Positions 51,840 through 62,042 are shown, counted from the first letter of the stretch. The stretch is 64,000 bases of DNA from WTFY01 sp026713925 (GCA_963662355.1 OY759361.1:1860001-1924000), one strand, 5' to 3'. A program made the numbers and translations. The notes: generated by a model from the letters alone, not told the origin.

Positions 51840-53416
51840 TCTCCAATGGGCTTTACCGATCCGGGGATAATCTCTGCACCAAAATTCAACTTAAGTGCCT
51901 TTATCGCTTCATCTTCTTCCACGAGCTTTTCCGCTAAAGACTGTCTTTGCTCCATCATTTGATCCTTCTTTTTGGCTGGAGTCTCAATATCATCTGAACA
52001 AAGCTCAATTTTCAGCCTGATTTCTTCATGATTAAAACAGACCTGCACAGCATGCTCCAGCTTTCGCCGGGTGCTTTCTGCGGCCATGCTTTCGTGCTGC
52101 TTCGCAAGATTCAGGACAAGACAACTGTCACTTGCTTCACGTACGCTGCAGCGTGAAGCTAGCTCCTGGACAGCACCTTTCAGATTCATATTTGCAACCA
52201 CATTCGACCAACATCCACTTCGAACAAGATCCTCAATAGTATAGCTTGTTACCCGCTCTGCCATTTCTTGGGCATCCCGTTTAGCAGTGTCCACATGTAC
52301 AATCGACCGTTCAGTCTTGTCAGCGGCTTGATCTGCTAGCCTGAATGAAAGCATGCGCAAAAACGTCATTTCCAGAGCACTCTGCTGCGAAGTGGCTAGA
52401 TACAGGTCGCGCTTGCCAATCAGGGCTATCTGATAATATAGCTGTACATCTTCAGGGGTTAATTGTTTGCTCAGTTTATCTACCAGGGCCTTATCAGGTT
52501 CTATGGAATCGCTGGAATGTGGCACAGCCTGTGCAATTGCGGTTTGATGCAAAATATCGATTATGTCCTCGAACAGGCCGTTGAAGTCAGCAGACAATTG
52601 TGCCAACTCATGCGTGCACTGCATGATCGTCGAAGCATCTTCGCCAGCCAAAGCATTCATCAGCTTATGCAAATATTCTCTTGGTACAGTGCCCAACATT
52701 TCATGTATAGCGCTGTCCGTGACATTTTCTTCACTGTATGCAATGGCCTGATCAAGCAAACTTAGTGCATCTCGCATACTGCCATCTGACACTCTTGAAA
52801 TCGAGCGCAGGGCAGACTTTTCAAACGGCACATTCTCAGCTCGCATGAGATCTTCAAGGTGCTGAACCATTGCATCACTTGGCAATTTTCTCAAATTAAA
52901 TTGCAAACAGCGCGATAACACGGTCATCGGCAACTTTTGAGGATCAGTTGTGGCCAGTAGAAACTTTACATGCGGGGGAGGCTCTTCCAATGTCTTCAGC
53001 AACGCGTTAAAACTATGCCCAGATAACATGTGAACCTCATCAATCAGATACACCTTGAAACGACCCCGGGTCGGACTGTATTGCACGTTATCCAGCAACT
53101 CTCGAGTATCCTCTACTTTGGTGCGAGAAGCTGCATCAACTTCTATGAGATCAATATGTCGACCCTCATCAATTTCCTGACAGGCACTACACGTCGCACA
53201 AGGACTTGCACTTGCACCCTGCTCACAATTCAGACACTTTGCAAAAATTCGAGCTAACGTGGTTTTTCCGACACCACGTGTGCCTGTAAACAGATAGGCA
53301 TGATGCAGTCGTTGCTGGTCTAGAGCATTGGCTAATGCTTTCACAACATGAGTCTGGCCTACAACCTCAGTAAATTTTTTGGGCCGCCACTTGCGTGCCA
53401 GTGCTTGATAACTCAT
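51836..53416 (-). CDS. dnaX: DNA polymerase III subunit tau/gamma
   Basis: Clamp-loader ATPase of 526 residues. It begins YQALARKWRPKKFTEVVGQ and has the P-loop FTGTRGVGKTTLARIFAK, a four-cysteine zinc module starting CLNCEQGASASPCATC, and the DEVH Walker B in IDEVHMLSGHSFNALLK. The C-terminal tau part is shorter than in E. coli. An AAAAAGAAG run occurs late in the gene but lacks the full A-AAA-AAG slippery form. Confidence 0.95.
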   Translation of the reverse strand: MSYQALARKWRPKKFTEVVGQTHVVKALANALDQQRLHHAYLFTGTRGVGKTTLARIFAKCLNCEQGASASPCATCSACQEIDEGRHIDLIEVDAASRTKVEDTRELLDNVQYSPTRGRFKVYLIDEVHMLSGHSFNALLKTLEEPPPHVKFLLATTDPQKLPMTVLSRCLQFNLRKLPSDAMVQHLEDLMRAENVPFEKSALRSISRVSDGSMRDALSLLDQAIAYSEENVTDSAIHEMLGTVPREYLHKLMNALAGEDASTIMQCTHELAQLSADFNGLFEDIIDILHQTAIAQAVPHSSDSIEPDKALVDKLSKQLTPEDVQLYYQIALIGKRDLYLATSQQSALEMTFLRMLSFRLADQAADKTERSIVHVDTAKRDAQEMAERVTSYTIEDLVRSGCWSNVVANMNLKGAVQELASRCSVREASDSCLVLNLAKQHESMAAESTRRKLEHAVQVCFNHEEIRLKIELCSDDIETPAKKKDQMMEQRQSLAEKLVEEDEAIKALKLNFGAEIIPGSVKPIGE

Positions 53417-53450
53417 TGCGGAATCTACGTAGACTTTCCCGTTTTAAAAG

Positions 53451-53548
<98 letters not shown>

Positions 53549-54448
53549 AGATGCTGATACAGACCGCTTTATGACTATAACCTAACAGTTTGAATTTTTA
53601 AAACACATATGGTTGTCATGAGAATCGACCTGTTGATAGGGTCATCCCCACAGTAAATTATTACAGACAGCTTGCAGGCTTATATTTGGCTACCTGATGC
53701 GGTACTTGCCGAACATCTCTAACAACTGATGGAATTGCCTGCAGAAACCAGCTTTTTCTGATGCATTTCAGTTCCATAAAACCATCCTGCAGGAGTTCTA
53801 ACAGGTCACGTTCCGCAAGAAAGTCTATTAGGGCATCCCTGCTCTGCAATCAGACCAGGATAAATGGCTGCAGCACTATGATCATAAGCGCACCTACCAG
53901 GGAAAAATGTGCTGTGGAAAAACCCCATGGCCACCCTAGAAGATGGCAAACTCATCTGGAAAGAGAAGTTTATACACTGAACCTGGATGACAACCACTGA
54001 CGCCAAAATCGGTACCTGTCAGACCGGTCTGAATCGCTACATATAATGATATCCAACACCGTGCTCTTTGAATCTACAGTTTGATTCATCGATTTTTTTC
54101 TGCTCTTTCCGAAGCATCTGAGCGCCACAAATAATTCTAATCTCTCGATTTTGTATTAAAAACTGAAAATGACAACTCTACCGCATCAAGAACCCTATCA
54201 ATATCTTTTCATGAACTATCTGTACTCTATGAGGCCTTGGTAAGTCATCATAGGTGTACGCATCAGGTAAGTCTCCACGAAGCTTCTTTTGACACTTTGA
54301 GTATATTTCGATCATTTAAATACCATTCTCAAATGTACATGGCAGTACGAGGCACTAAATCGTTGATTCATGTAAAGATCGATTGCTGACAAAATGCTGA
54401 CATGAATTTTTATGAGCTGCTTATAGTACTATAAAATATTGATTTTAT
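53549..54448. other. 900-bp region without a recognisable gene
   Basis: Several short frames exist on both strands but none has recognisable content, a good ribosome site, or neighbours that support it. The part nearest the SRP RNA should hold its promoter; a TATAGT-like -10 is seen at about 53574-53579. The region may be decayed accessory DNA given the tRNA remnant at its right end. Confidence 0.4.
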
Positions 54449-54493
54449 TGGAGCTGTCGACAGGATTTGAACCTACGATCTGTTGATTACAAA
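54449..54493 (-). pseudogene. 3' half of a tRNA (tRNA-Thr-like, TGT anticodon loop)
   Basis: The 45 bases on the minus strand run from a TTTGTAA anticodon loop through the anticodon 3' strand, a T-arm (GTAGG-TTCAAAT-CCTGT with G-U pairs) to a terminal CCA. The 5' half (acceptor, D-arm, anticodon 5' strand) is missing and replaced by the end of the neighbouring small gene. Anticodon loop to CCA is the segment that many tyrosine integrases leave as a direct repeat, so this looks like an attachment-site remnant. Confidence 0.65.
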
Positions 54494-54802
54494 CTACTTG
54501 CTGAGTGGAAGGCCAAATAAAATCTCTAGAGCTTGACGCCTAAATTCAGGTTTGTTAGGGGTTGATGTAGCTACCATGACCTGCTCCATACAAAGGATAC
54601 GTTTAGACTCTAAAACTCCAGGATTAATTGCCGGATATCCATATTTCCATGGATACCCATGTAAAAGGCGGGGATCAAAACAATCAGCAGAGATGCCATA
54701 ACCAATCAACTCAATGGCTATTTTTAAAGGATCTCCTTTAGGTTGATGTGCAGCCACTTGAGAAGTCAGGACAATCGACAAGAGGATTGCAAATCGGGAC
54801 AT
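54494..54802 (-). CDS. Small secreted protein of unknown function
   Basis: A 102-residue protein with a clear signal peptide (about residues 1-18, SQVAA-HQ). The mature part has two cysteines (CFDPRLLHGYPW and RILCMEQVM) that could form a disulfide. I do not recognise a family. Its stop codon directly abuts the tRNA remnant, and it lies between that remnant and an intact tRNA-Ser, so it may be cargo of a lost or decayed element. Confidence 0.6.
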   Translation of the reverse strand: MSRFAILLSIVLTSQVAAHQPKGDPLKIAIELIGYGISADCFDPRLLHGYPWKYGYPAINPGVLESKRILCMEQVMVATSTPNKPEFRRQALEILFGLPLSK

Positions 54803-54893
54803 ATAGTTATGCCAGGCTTGTGTATATAAATGTATGCGTAATGAATTTATTACTTAGTATATGTAGTCTAATCAATAAGATATAATCTTATTA

Positions 54894-54985
54894 TGGCGGA
54901 GAGAGAGGGATTCGAACCCTCGGTGCCCCGTTGAGGACACACTCACTTTCCAGGCGAGCCCGTTCGACCACTCCGGCATCTCTCC
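54894..54985 (-). tRNA. tRNA-Ser (GGA anticodon)
   Basis: A 92-base cloverleaf with encoded CCA. The acceptor is GGAGAGA/TCTCTCC, the anticodon loop CTGGAAA gives anticodon GGA, a long variable arm is present, and the T-arm is GAGGGTTCGAATCCCTC. The long variable arm and discriminator G are right for tRNA-Ser reading UCC/UCU. Confidence 0.96.
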
Positions 54986-55079
54986 AAACTTTGCTCTGAC
55001 ATTGGAGTCTGTAAAGCATGGTGTGTGCCTTCCATTGGCCAAGGCCCGCATCCTTGCATAAAACAGAGTTTAAACCTGA

Positions 55080-55418
55080 TTATGATTTCTTACCTCTGTC
55101 ATTCCCAGGGCCATAGACTGAGGACGGGAATTGTGCAATGTTTTCACCTGGATCTGAAATTTTCGCTACACCTTGCTTGTCCACTTCATCAATTCGGATA
55201 ATTGCGTGCATGGGTACGAAAAACCGTTTTACCTGCTCGAACTCTGTTTTGAGTTTTTCCTCACTAGGATCCACTACTACAGTCGACCTTTCATCGAAAG
55301 CCAGTCCTTCTATAGTAATAAATCCATACAAGTCAGATTGGTACACCTGGTGTGCAAAAACTTCATAAACTTTGTTCAGGTTATAAAAGCTGATTTTGTA
55401 AAGCTTCTTTTTAGGCAT
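55080..55418 (-). CDS. DUF1820 family protein
   Basis: A 112-residue soluble protein of the DUF1820 family found in gammaproteobacteria. Features are YKISFYNLNKVYEVFAHQVYQ at the start, then VVDPSEEKLKTEFEQVKRFFVPMHAIIRIDEV. The function is unknown. It lies between tRNA-Ser and icd with gaps on both sides and is probably transcribed on its own. Confidence 0.85.
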   Translation of the reverse strand: MPKKKLYKISFYNLNKVYEVFAHQVYQSDLYGFITIEGLAFDERSTVVVDPSEEKLKTEFEQVKRFFVPMHAIIRIDEVDKQGVAKISDPGENIAQFPSSVYGPGNDRGKKS

Positions 55419-55581
55419 CGTTAATAAATAAACCCTCTTGTCCGAATATTCCCCGATCTGTTTCCCCTGTATCGAATCAGACGGTTTCTATTCTCGCACA
55501 ACGCTGCTGCAAGTCTGCATACGACTCCACCACAATCACCTGTGAAGAAACCACGTCACTGGGCACAGACCGACCTGAAAA

Positions 55582-56925
55582 CTACGTGTGCATGTTGTTG
55601 ATTATTGCTTCTCCAAAACCTGAAGTGCTTACCAGAGTAGCTCCAGGCATCAAGCGTTCCAAATCTTCCTGTACCTCTTTGGAAGTACCTGGCCTTCGCG
55701 CCTTGGCCTGAAATCCTGCACGAGCTCTGGCTAGATCGTAGGTCACTGTCCTGGATGCGATTGCTCCAGATATCCCTGTTATCACCAAATCAGCCGCCTC
55801 GGTCCAGCCTAAATGACGTAGCATCATTTCAGCGGACAGGACGATAGACCCTGGATTAACCCGATCCTTGCCCGCATGACTGGGTGCTGTACCATGGGTA
55901 GCCTCAAAACACGCGACATCGTCCGAAACATTTGCCCCCGGGGCAATACCAATTCCTCCTACCTGTGCAGCCAAGGCATCTGAAATGTAATCGCCATTCA
56001 GATTCAAGGTGGCAATCACTTCATAGCTCTCCGGTTTTAAAAGGATTTGCTGCAAAAAGTTATCTGCAATTATATCCTTGATGATAATTTCTTTACCGTT
56101 GTTCGGATTTTTTATCGTACACCAAGGACCCTCACCAATTACTTCGGCCTTGAACTCTTGCTGGGCAAGCTCATAACCCCAGTTTCGAAACGCCCCCTCT
56201 GTAAATTTCATAATGTTTCCCTTATGCACCAGGGAAACAGAATTACGATGATTATCTATTGCATATTGAATGGCTTTACGTATCAACCGGACTGAGCCTT
56301 CTTTTGAGACAGGCTTGACCCCAATGCCGGATGTCTCAGGGAAACGAATTTTTGTGACATTCATTTCTCCGCGCAAAAACTTTATGATCCTTTTTGCCTC
56401 TTCACTCTGGGCCTCCCATTCAATTCCTGCATAAATGTCTTCAGTATTTTCCCTGAAAATCACCATGTCTGTAGTGGCTGAATCTTTCAACGGAGTAGGT
56501 GTTCCCGGGAAATATCGAATCGGACGCACACAGGCAAACAAATCCAGCTTCTGTCGTATGGACACATTCAATGAACGCATGCCCTCTCCCACAGGCGTTG
56601 CCAATGGGCCCTTTATTGAAACGACGTATTTTTTCATCACTTCAAGTGTTTCTTCGGGCAGGAAACTATGCTTGCCGTATAAGCGTGCCGCTTTTTCACC
56701 TGCATAAATTTCCATCCAGCTGATACGGCGTTTCCCTCCATACGCCCGATTAACTGCTGCTGTGACCACCCGCCTCATTACCGGAGTCACATCCAGACCG
56801 ATTCCATCACCCTCAATAAACGGAATTATCGGCGTATCAGGGACATTCAGGCTTTTGTCCGGATTAAGGGTGATAACTTCACCCTGTGCCGGAACCTGGA
56901 CATGCTCGTAAGGCTTGTGCTCCAT
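55582..56925 (-). CDS. icd: Isocitrate dehydrogenase (NADP type)
   Basis: Oxidises isocitrate to 2-oxoglutarate in the TCA cycle. The protein has IPFIEGDGIGLDVTP, the phosphorylation-loop region GMRSLNVSIRQKLDLF, VIFRENTEDIYAGIEW, and GGIGIAPGANVSD. A serine stands in RSLNVSIRQ where E. coli Ser113 region is, so regulation by a kinase is possible but unproven. The ATG at 56925, with TGAGGT before it, gives 447 residues; a TTG at 56937 is less likely. aceA lies 72 bp upstream in the same direction. Confidence 0.95.
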   Translation of the reverse strand: MEHKPYEHVQVPAQGEVITLNPDKSLNVPDTPIIPFIEGDGIGLDVTPVMRRVVTAAVNRAYGGKRRISWMEIYAGEKAARLYGKHSFLPEETLEVMKKYVVSIKGPLATPVGEGMRSLNVSIRQKLDLFACVRPIRYFPGTPTPLKDSATTDMVIFRENTEDIYAGIEWEAQSEEAKRIIKFLRGEMNVTKIRFPETSGIGVKPVSKEGSVRLIRKAIQYAIDNHRNSVSLVHKGNIMKFTEGAFRNWGYELAQQEFKAEVIGEGPWCTIKNPNNGKEIIIKDIIADNFLQQILLKPESYEVIATLNLNGDYISDALAAQVGGIGIAPGANVSDDVACFEATHGTAPSHAGKDRVNPGSIVLSAEMMLRHLGWTEAADLVITGISGAIASRTVTYDLARARAGFQAKARRPGTSKEVQEDLERLMPGATLVSTSGFGEAIINNMHT

Positions 56926-56997
56926 GAAAAACCTCAAAGAAAATGAAACAAACGCAACCAGTATCTAAAAAAGTGCAACCTGCCTTAAACTGGACAG

Positions 56998-58302
56998 TTA
57001 CCCAACCTTGGATTCAAATTGCATTTCTTCTGTTGAGCCGGTAAGCGCAGTAACCGATGACTGACCTCCCTGAATTGTAGTGGTTACGTCGTCAAAATAG
57101 CCTGCACCAACTTCCTGTTGATGGCTAACAAAAGTATAACCACGTTCACGCGCTTCAAATTCAGGCTGCTGTACCATGTTCACGTAAGCTGTCATACCTT
57201 CTCTTGCATACCCCTGTGCAAGATCAAACATGTTGTACCACATGTTGTGAATACCGGCCAAAGTAATGAATTGATATTTATAGCCCATTGCGCCCAACTC
57301 ACGCTGGAATTTGGCAATGGTGGCATCATCAAGATTCTTCTTCCAGTTGAAAGAAGGAGAACAGTTATATGCAAGTAACTGTTCAGGGTGTTCCTTGCGC
57401 ACACCTTCTGCAAAGGCTTTTGCAAACTCCAGGTCCGGTGTACCGGTTTCACACCAGATCAAATCAGCGTATTCGGCATAGGCAATGCCACGAGAGATAG
57501 CCTGTTGCAAGCCGTTTTTTACACGCAGAAAGCCTTCTGATGTCCGCTCTCCTGTCAAAAACGAATGGTCTCTTTCGTCACAATCTGAGGTAAGCAAATT
57601 AGCGGCTTCCGCATCAGTGCGCCCCAAAATAACAGTGGGTACACCCATTACATCCGCCGCAAGCCTGGCTGCATTAAGTTTTTGACATGCCTCCCGGGTT
57701 GGAACAAGGACCTTGCCTCCCATGTGACCACACTTTTTGACGGCAGCTAGCTGATCCTCGAAATGTACGCCCGCAGCACCTGCTACAATCATGTTTTTCA
57801 TGAGCTCAAAGGCATTGAGTACTCCACCAAATCCAGCTTCAGCGTCTGCAACGATAGGAATAAAATAGTCAATTTCATTTCCACCGCGTGCCCATTGAAT
57901 TTCATCCGCACGTTTGAATGCATTATTAATGCGCCGCACGACAGTAGGCACCGAGTCGTATGCGTAGAGCGACTGGTCCGGGTACATGGTCTCACTGGTG
58001 TTGGCATCTGCTGCAACCTGCCAGCCTGACAAATAAATTGCCTTGATTCCTGCCTTGACCTGTTGGACAGCTTGACCACCGGTCAATGCGCCCAAACAAT
58101 TAATGTAGTCTTCCTCATTAACCAGTTTCCAAAGCTTCTTTGCACCATTTCTTGCTAGTGTATGCTCAATCTTCAAAGAGCCCCGCAAACGTACTACATC
58201 CTCAGCTGTATAATCACGCCTGACATTCTTCCAGCGAGGACTATCGGCCCATTCCTTTTCCAGTTCTTTTACCTGTGCAATTCTACTCTCACTCACAACC
58301 AT
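56998..58302 (-). CDS. aceA: Isocitrate lyase
   Basis: Splits isocitrate into glyoxylate and succinate. The 434-residue protein carries the catalytic signature KKCGHMGGKVLVPT and the substrate segments AYNCSPSFNWKK and WCETGTPDLEFAK. AGAAGGAGAC stands before the ATG. It is followed by icd at 72 bp, putting the two enzymes of the isocitrate branch point together. In C1 metabolism it could also regenerate glyoxylate for a serine cycle, but no serine-cycle gene is visible here. Confidence 0.96.
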   Translation of the reverse strand: MVVSESRIAQVKELEKEWADSPRWKNVRRDYTAEDVVRLRGSLKIEHTLARNGAKKLWKLVNEEDYINCLGALTGGQAVQQVKAGIKAIYLSGWQVAADANTSETMYPDQSLYAYDSVPTVVRRINNAFKRADEIQWARGGNEIDYFIPIVADAEAGFGGVLNAFELMKNMIVAGAAGVHFEDQLAAVKKCGHMGGKVLVPTREACQKLNAARLAADVMGVPTVILGRTDAEAANLLTSDCDERDHSFLTGERTSEGFLRVKNGLQQAISRGIAYAEYADLIWCETGTPDLEFAKAFAEGVRKEHPEQLLAYNCSPSFNWKKNLDDATIAKFQRELGAMGYKYQFITLAGIHNMWYNMFDLAQGYAREGMTAYVNMVQQPEFEARERGYTFVSHQQEVGAGYFDDVTTTIQGGQSSVTALTGSTEEMQFESKVG

Positions 58303-58598
58303 GTCTCCTTCTGAAACCCTCTAAAATCAATCAAATATTAGCATTGACTCTAGAATCAAGGTCAATGCCCAAACGGAAAGTGTATACTATCAGATACTAA
58401 TTTGAAGGTACTAAAAAATTGAAATGTAAACTCTGCATGTCACCAGAGAAAAACACAAGATACCTGTTTGTATGCACGTTCCTATGGTCTTGCACCTATC
58501 ATGGTATACATCGAAGCGGCCTCACCCTGAAGTCTTGTCACATACCAGTCCCTTTCACCTACTGAGGTTTACTGCCGCGACCCGTCTGATAACTTGCG

Positions 58599-59087
58599 AT
58601 GCAGATTCATACCGCAGACCTCTGTGATGCAAATGAATCCAGTGTTTCAGTAGCAGAACCACTGTTTCGTGATTTTGGGGGCCTAGTATCTTTCCATGGG
58701 AAGATTTCAACCGTGAAGTGCTTTGAAGACAACTCGCTTGTCCGTGAGGCACTAAAAAGCCCTGGTGCAGGACATGTTTTGGTAGTCGACGGCGGAGGTT
58801 CAACACGTCGGGCACTGGTGGGTGACATCCTGGCACAGTCCGGTGCGGACAATCACTGGGCCGGTATAGTTGTATACGGATGTATTCGCGACTCCGGCAT
58901 CATTGCAACCATTAAAATTGGTTGCAAGGCAGTTGCCACCGTGCCTCTCAAGACCGAGAAAAAAGGAGCAGGAGAAAAAGACGTTCCTGTACATTTTGCG
59001 AATGTAGATTTTATTCCAGGCCAATTTCTATACGCAGATGAAGACGGCATCATCGTGAGCAAGAAAAATCTTCTTACCCAAACCTAG
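58599..59087 (+). CDS. rraA: RraA-like protein
   Basis: A 162-residue protein of the RraA/MenG-like family: TADLCDANESSVSVAEPLFRD at the start, GHVLVVDGGGSTRRALVGD and GIVVYGCIRDSGII, all conserved. In E. coli RraA inhibits RNase E; other members are aldolases of 4-hydroxy-4-methyl-2-oxoglutarate type. The sequence is closest to the true RraA pattern. It is divergent from aceA (296 bp between) and 11 bp before the metallo-hydrolase gene. Confidence 0.9.
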   Translation: MQIHTADLCDANESSVSVAEPLFRDFGGLVSFHGKISTVKCFEDNSLVREALKSPGAGHVLVVDGGGSTRRALVGDILAQSGADNHWAGIVVYGCIRDSGIIATIKIGCKAVATVPLKTEKKGAGEKDVPVHFANVDFIPGQFLYADEDGIIVSKKNLLTQT

Positions 59088-59098
59088 CCTATCGCAGC

Positions 59099-60058
59099 AT
59101 GGAACCTGTATTTTACGATTACGATCAGGGCATCACTTGCATCGATACGATGTATGTACAACCAGGGCGTGCAGCATGCTATCTGATTATCCACAATAAC
59201 CGGGCTGTCTTTATTGATACAGGCACATCCCACACTGTTCCATACTTGCTTGAAACCCTGAAATCAAAAACCGTTTCTCCCGAGGCAGTTGAATATGTCA
59301 TCCCTACTCATGTGCACCTGGATCATGCCGGGGGTGCAGGTGTATTGATGGATGAATTGCCCAATGCAAAACTGGTTATCCATCCACATGGAGCGCGTCA
59401 TATGATTGACCCTTCCAAGCTGATTCTCGGAGCAACACAGGTGTACGGTGCTGATAATTTCAGACACAGTTTTGGGGAAGTCAGGGCAGTTGATGAAAAT
59501 CGCGTCATCGTGGCTGAGGATGAGACAACTCTGGAGTTTGCATCCCGGGCACTTACTTTCATCGATACACCAGGGCATGCACGCCACCATTTCTGTGTCT
59601 ATGATGAAACCAGCAAGGGATTTTTTACCGGAGATACCTTCGGGCTTTCCTACAAGGAACTGGATGATGAAAATGGTGCTTTTATCATGCCAACCACAAC
59701 CCCGGTACAGTTTGATCCAGATGCCTGGCAAAATTCACTTACGCGGTTACTGGACTACAGCCCGAAATACATGTATTTAACACACTTTGGTCGCATTACA
59801 GAAATTGACCGCCTTGCACGAGAACTGCGCCAAGATATCAATCGTTACGCTGAAATTGCCCAACAACATACGCAGGATAACCATCGCAACGAAAAAATCC
59901 TTGGTTCCATTACTGAATACCTGCAGCAACGATTGAAAGACAGGAAAAATATCGGCGATGTGGAACTGCTTACGGAGTTCCTGAAGGACGATCTGGAACT
60001 GAATGCTGCCGGACTTGAGATTTGGCTGGACAGGCTTGAAAGGCAGCCTCGATATTAA
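59099..60058 (+). CDS. Metallo-beta-lactamase-fold hydrolase
   Basis: A 319-residue cytoplasmic zinc hydrolase. The metal motifs are PTHVHLDHAGGAG, then IDTPGHARHHFCV and FFTGDTFGLSYKE, with a late histidine in MYLTHFGRI. The C-terminal 70 residues are helical and charged. The substrate is unknown. It may be cotranscribed with the RraA-like gene and converges with livF about 23 bp away. Confidence 0.88.
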   Translation: MEPVFYDYDQGITCIDTMYVQPGRAACYLIIHNNRAVFIDTGTSHTVPYLLETLKSKTVSPEAVEYVIPTHVHLDHAGGAGVLMDELPNAKLVIHPHGARHMIDPSKLILGATQVYGADNFRHSFGEVRAVDENRVIVAEDETTLEFASRALTFIDTPGHARHHFCVYDETSKGFFTGDTFGLSYKELDDENGAFIMPTTTPVQFDPDAWQNSLTRLLDYSPKYMYLTHFGRITEIDRLARELRQDINRYAEIAQQHTQDNHRNEKILGSITEYLQQRLKDRKNIGDVELLTEFLKDDLELNAAGLEIWLDRLERQPRY

Positions 60059-60081
60059 GCTAACAGATACATAAACTGTAT

Positions 60082-60885
60082 TCAGACGAAACTAGGCTGT
60101 CGGCGATGATAGTACTTGACTCCATCGAAGGAAACATCTTTTCCTCCACCCAAGTACATTTCTGCCACGTCCGTGGACTCAAGCAATTCTTTCGATGCGC
60201 CCCTTTTAACTACACGCCCATTCTCGATCACGTAGCCTACAGTGGCATAACGCAACGCGACCATCGCATTTTGTTCTGATACCAAGAAGCTTACACCTTC
60301 TTCTTCATTCAGCCGCTTGACAATTTCAAAGATCTGCTCGATAAACTGTGGTGCAAGTCCCATAGAGGGTTCATCCAGTAAAATGAGACTTGGTTTGGCC
60401 ATTAGTGCTCGACCAACTGCAATCATCTGCTGCTCTCCACCTGAGCAAAGACCACCAGGAGTTTTTATACGACTCTTGATACGAGGAAACAACTCGTACA
60501 CATAGTCAAGATTTCTTCGAACCTCGGCCCTGCCCATATTCTTGATAAAAGAGCCTGTTAGCAGATTCTCTTCCACATTCAGATGTGAAAATATATGTCG
60601 TCCCTCCAAAACCTGCACTACACCCTGCTTCACTATATCGAATGCATTGAGCTTAGAAATATCTTCACCATTCAGCTCGATAACACCCTTGGTAACTTCT
60701 CCCCTTTCAGCTCCCAGCAAGCGTGAACACGCCTTCAGTGTCGTAGTCTTGCCTGCACCATTTGCACCCAGCAATGATACGACCTCACCTTTATTGACAG
60801 CGAGTGACACACCACGTAGCGCAAGTATTGCACCACCATAAATAGCTTCAATATTGTTAACTGCGAGTACGGGTGTATTACTCAT
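60082..60885 (-). CDS. livF: Branched-chain amino acid type ABC transporter, ATPase LivF
   Basis: An ABC ATPase of about 267 residues with the Walker A SLLGANGAGKTTTLKAC, signature LCSGGEQQMIAVGRAL, and Walker B LILLDEPSMGLAP. The length and order identify the LivF subunit. The ATG at 60885 has AAGGT upstream and is preferred to the GTG two codons earlier. It is the last visible gene of a leftward set livG-livH-livM-livF. Confidence 0.94.
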   Translation of the reverse strand: MSNTPVLAVNNIEAIYGGAILALRGVSLAVNKGEVVSLLGANGAGKTTTLKACSRLLGAERGEVTKGVIELNGEDISKLNAFDIVKQGVVQVLEGRHIFSHLNVEENLLTGSFIKNMGRAEVRRNLDYVYELFPRIKSRIKTPGGLCSGGEQQMIAVGRALMAKPSLILLDEPSMGLAPQFIEQIFEIVKRLNEEEGVSFLVSEQNAMVALRYATVGYVIENGRVVKRGASKELLESTDVAEMYLGGGKDVSFDGVKYYHRRQPSFV

Positions 60886-60929
60886 GTTCACTACCTTTTG
60901 TATATGTCAAATGCTTCTGCAAGTTTACT

Positions 60930-62042
60930 TTATGTCCTGAATGGCCAAATTCGCAATCTGTGTTTTACAGAATTCCATAAACCCGCAAATCCAAGAGGCT
61001 GATAAACCAATAGAACAACAATGATAGTCCCAACAACAATCTTAGAGTTATTCTCTACAAATGCAGTATCCAGATAGCCTCCTCCAAACACCGCATCACC
61101 AAACCGTGTAACAAATATTGGCCACCCATATACAAATATTGCTCCTAAGAAGGAACCCAGAATTGACCCCAGGCCGCCCAGGATAATCATAAACATTACA
61201 AGGAAAGATCTTCTCAAGTCATAGATCATGAAATCAAGGTTGCCAATATAGCAATATGAGTACATTGCACCCGCTACACCACAGTAAAAACAGCTTACAA
61301 AAAAGGCATTTAACTTTGTTTTACCTACAGGGATGCCAATTACCTTCGCAGCAATGTCCATATCCCGCACTGCCATCCAGTTTCTTCCTGTTGAACTGCG
61401 CACCATGTTTTTGGCAGCTAAAGCTAAAAGTACAGTAACTATCAGGGTAATCAGGTATCTCCACACATAGGCGTTGTACTCCTTTGCCAAGCCTAACATG
61501 TCAAAGATCTGGTCCTGAAAAGGCAAGAAACGATAATGAAAATATGGGAGGTGTACAACACCAGAACTCGCATAGTTCAGGAACCAGGGATAGGCATTAA
61601 ACAACCACTCATGGAAGAACTGTGCGCACAATGTCGATACAAGCAAATAAAATCCCTTGATACGTAGGCTTGGAAGACCAAATACTATCCCCATTAAACC
61701 GGCCACAATACCTGCAGCCAAAAAAGCCAGCCAAATATTCATCCACTCGACACGCAACAGAAAGTTATAGGCGGTAAATGCACCAAAAGACATAAACCCG
61801 GCAGAACCGAGTGAAAGCTGGCCAGTGTACCCTGATGCAATATTCAGCCCCAGGCTTGCAATACTTAGCACCATCATTGGAATCAGAATTGCACTGAACC
61901 AGTAATCATTACCAATAAATGGAACTACCAAAAACATAAAGGCAAGGAATACTGCCATGATCCAGCGATCCTCTCGCAGTGGAACCATGCTACGGTCTTT
62001 CACATAGCTTCTGACTATCTGGCCAGTTTCCCGGTAATACAT
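60930..62042 (-). CDS. livM: Branched-chain amino acid type ABC transporter, permease LivM
   Basis: A 370-residue inner-membrane permease of the LivM type with about ten hydrophobic segments. The conserved loop is RDMDIAAKVIGIPVGKTKLNAFFVS, and GYTGQLSLGSAGFMSFGA is the family marker. It lies 18 bp after livH and 38-45 bp before livF. No substrate-binding protein gene is between livM and livF. Confidence 0.94.
   Translation of the reverse strand: MYYRETGQIVRSYVKDRSMVPLREDRWIMAVFLAFMFLVVPFIGNDYWFSAILIPMMVLSIASLGLNIASGYTGQLSLGSAGFMSFGAFTAYNFLLRVEWMNIWLAFLAAGIVAGLMGIVFGLPSLRIKGFYLLVSTLCAQFFHEWLFNAYPWFLNYASSGVVHLPYFHYRFLPFQDQIFDMLGLAKEYNAYVWRYLITLIVTVLLALAAKNMVRSSTGRNWMAVRDMDIAAKVIGIPVGKTKLNAFFVSCFYCGVAGAMYSYCYIGNLDFMIYDLRRSFLVMFMIILGGLGSILGSFLGAIFVYGWPIFVTRFGDAVFGGGYLDTAFVENNSKIVVGTIIVVLLVYQPLGFAGLWNSVKHRLRIWPFRT

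Noticed and set aside
51960..52000. Possible -1 frameshift site in dnaX for a gamma form
   Set aside because: The minus strand reads GCC-AAA-AAG-AAG, so the heptamer is C-AAA-AAG and not A-AAA-AAG; no clear stimulatory stem or upstream Shine-Dalgarno was evident.
53661..54006. Small frames in the region left of the tRNA remnant
   Set aside because: No family recognised and frames overlap on both strands; they could be decayed genes but nothing supports a specific call.
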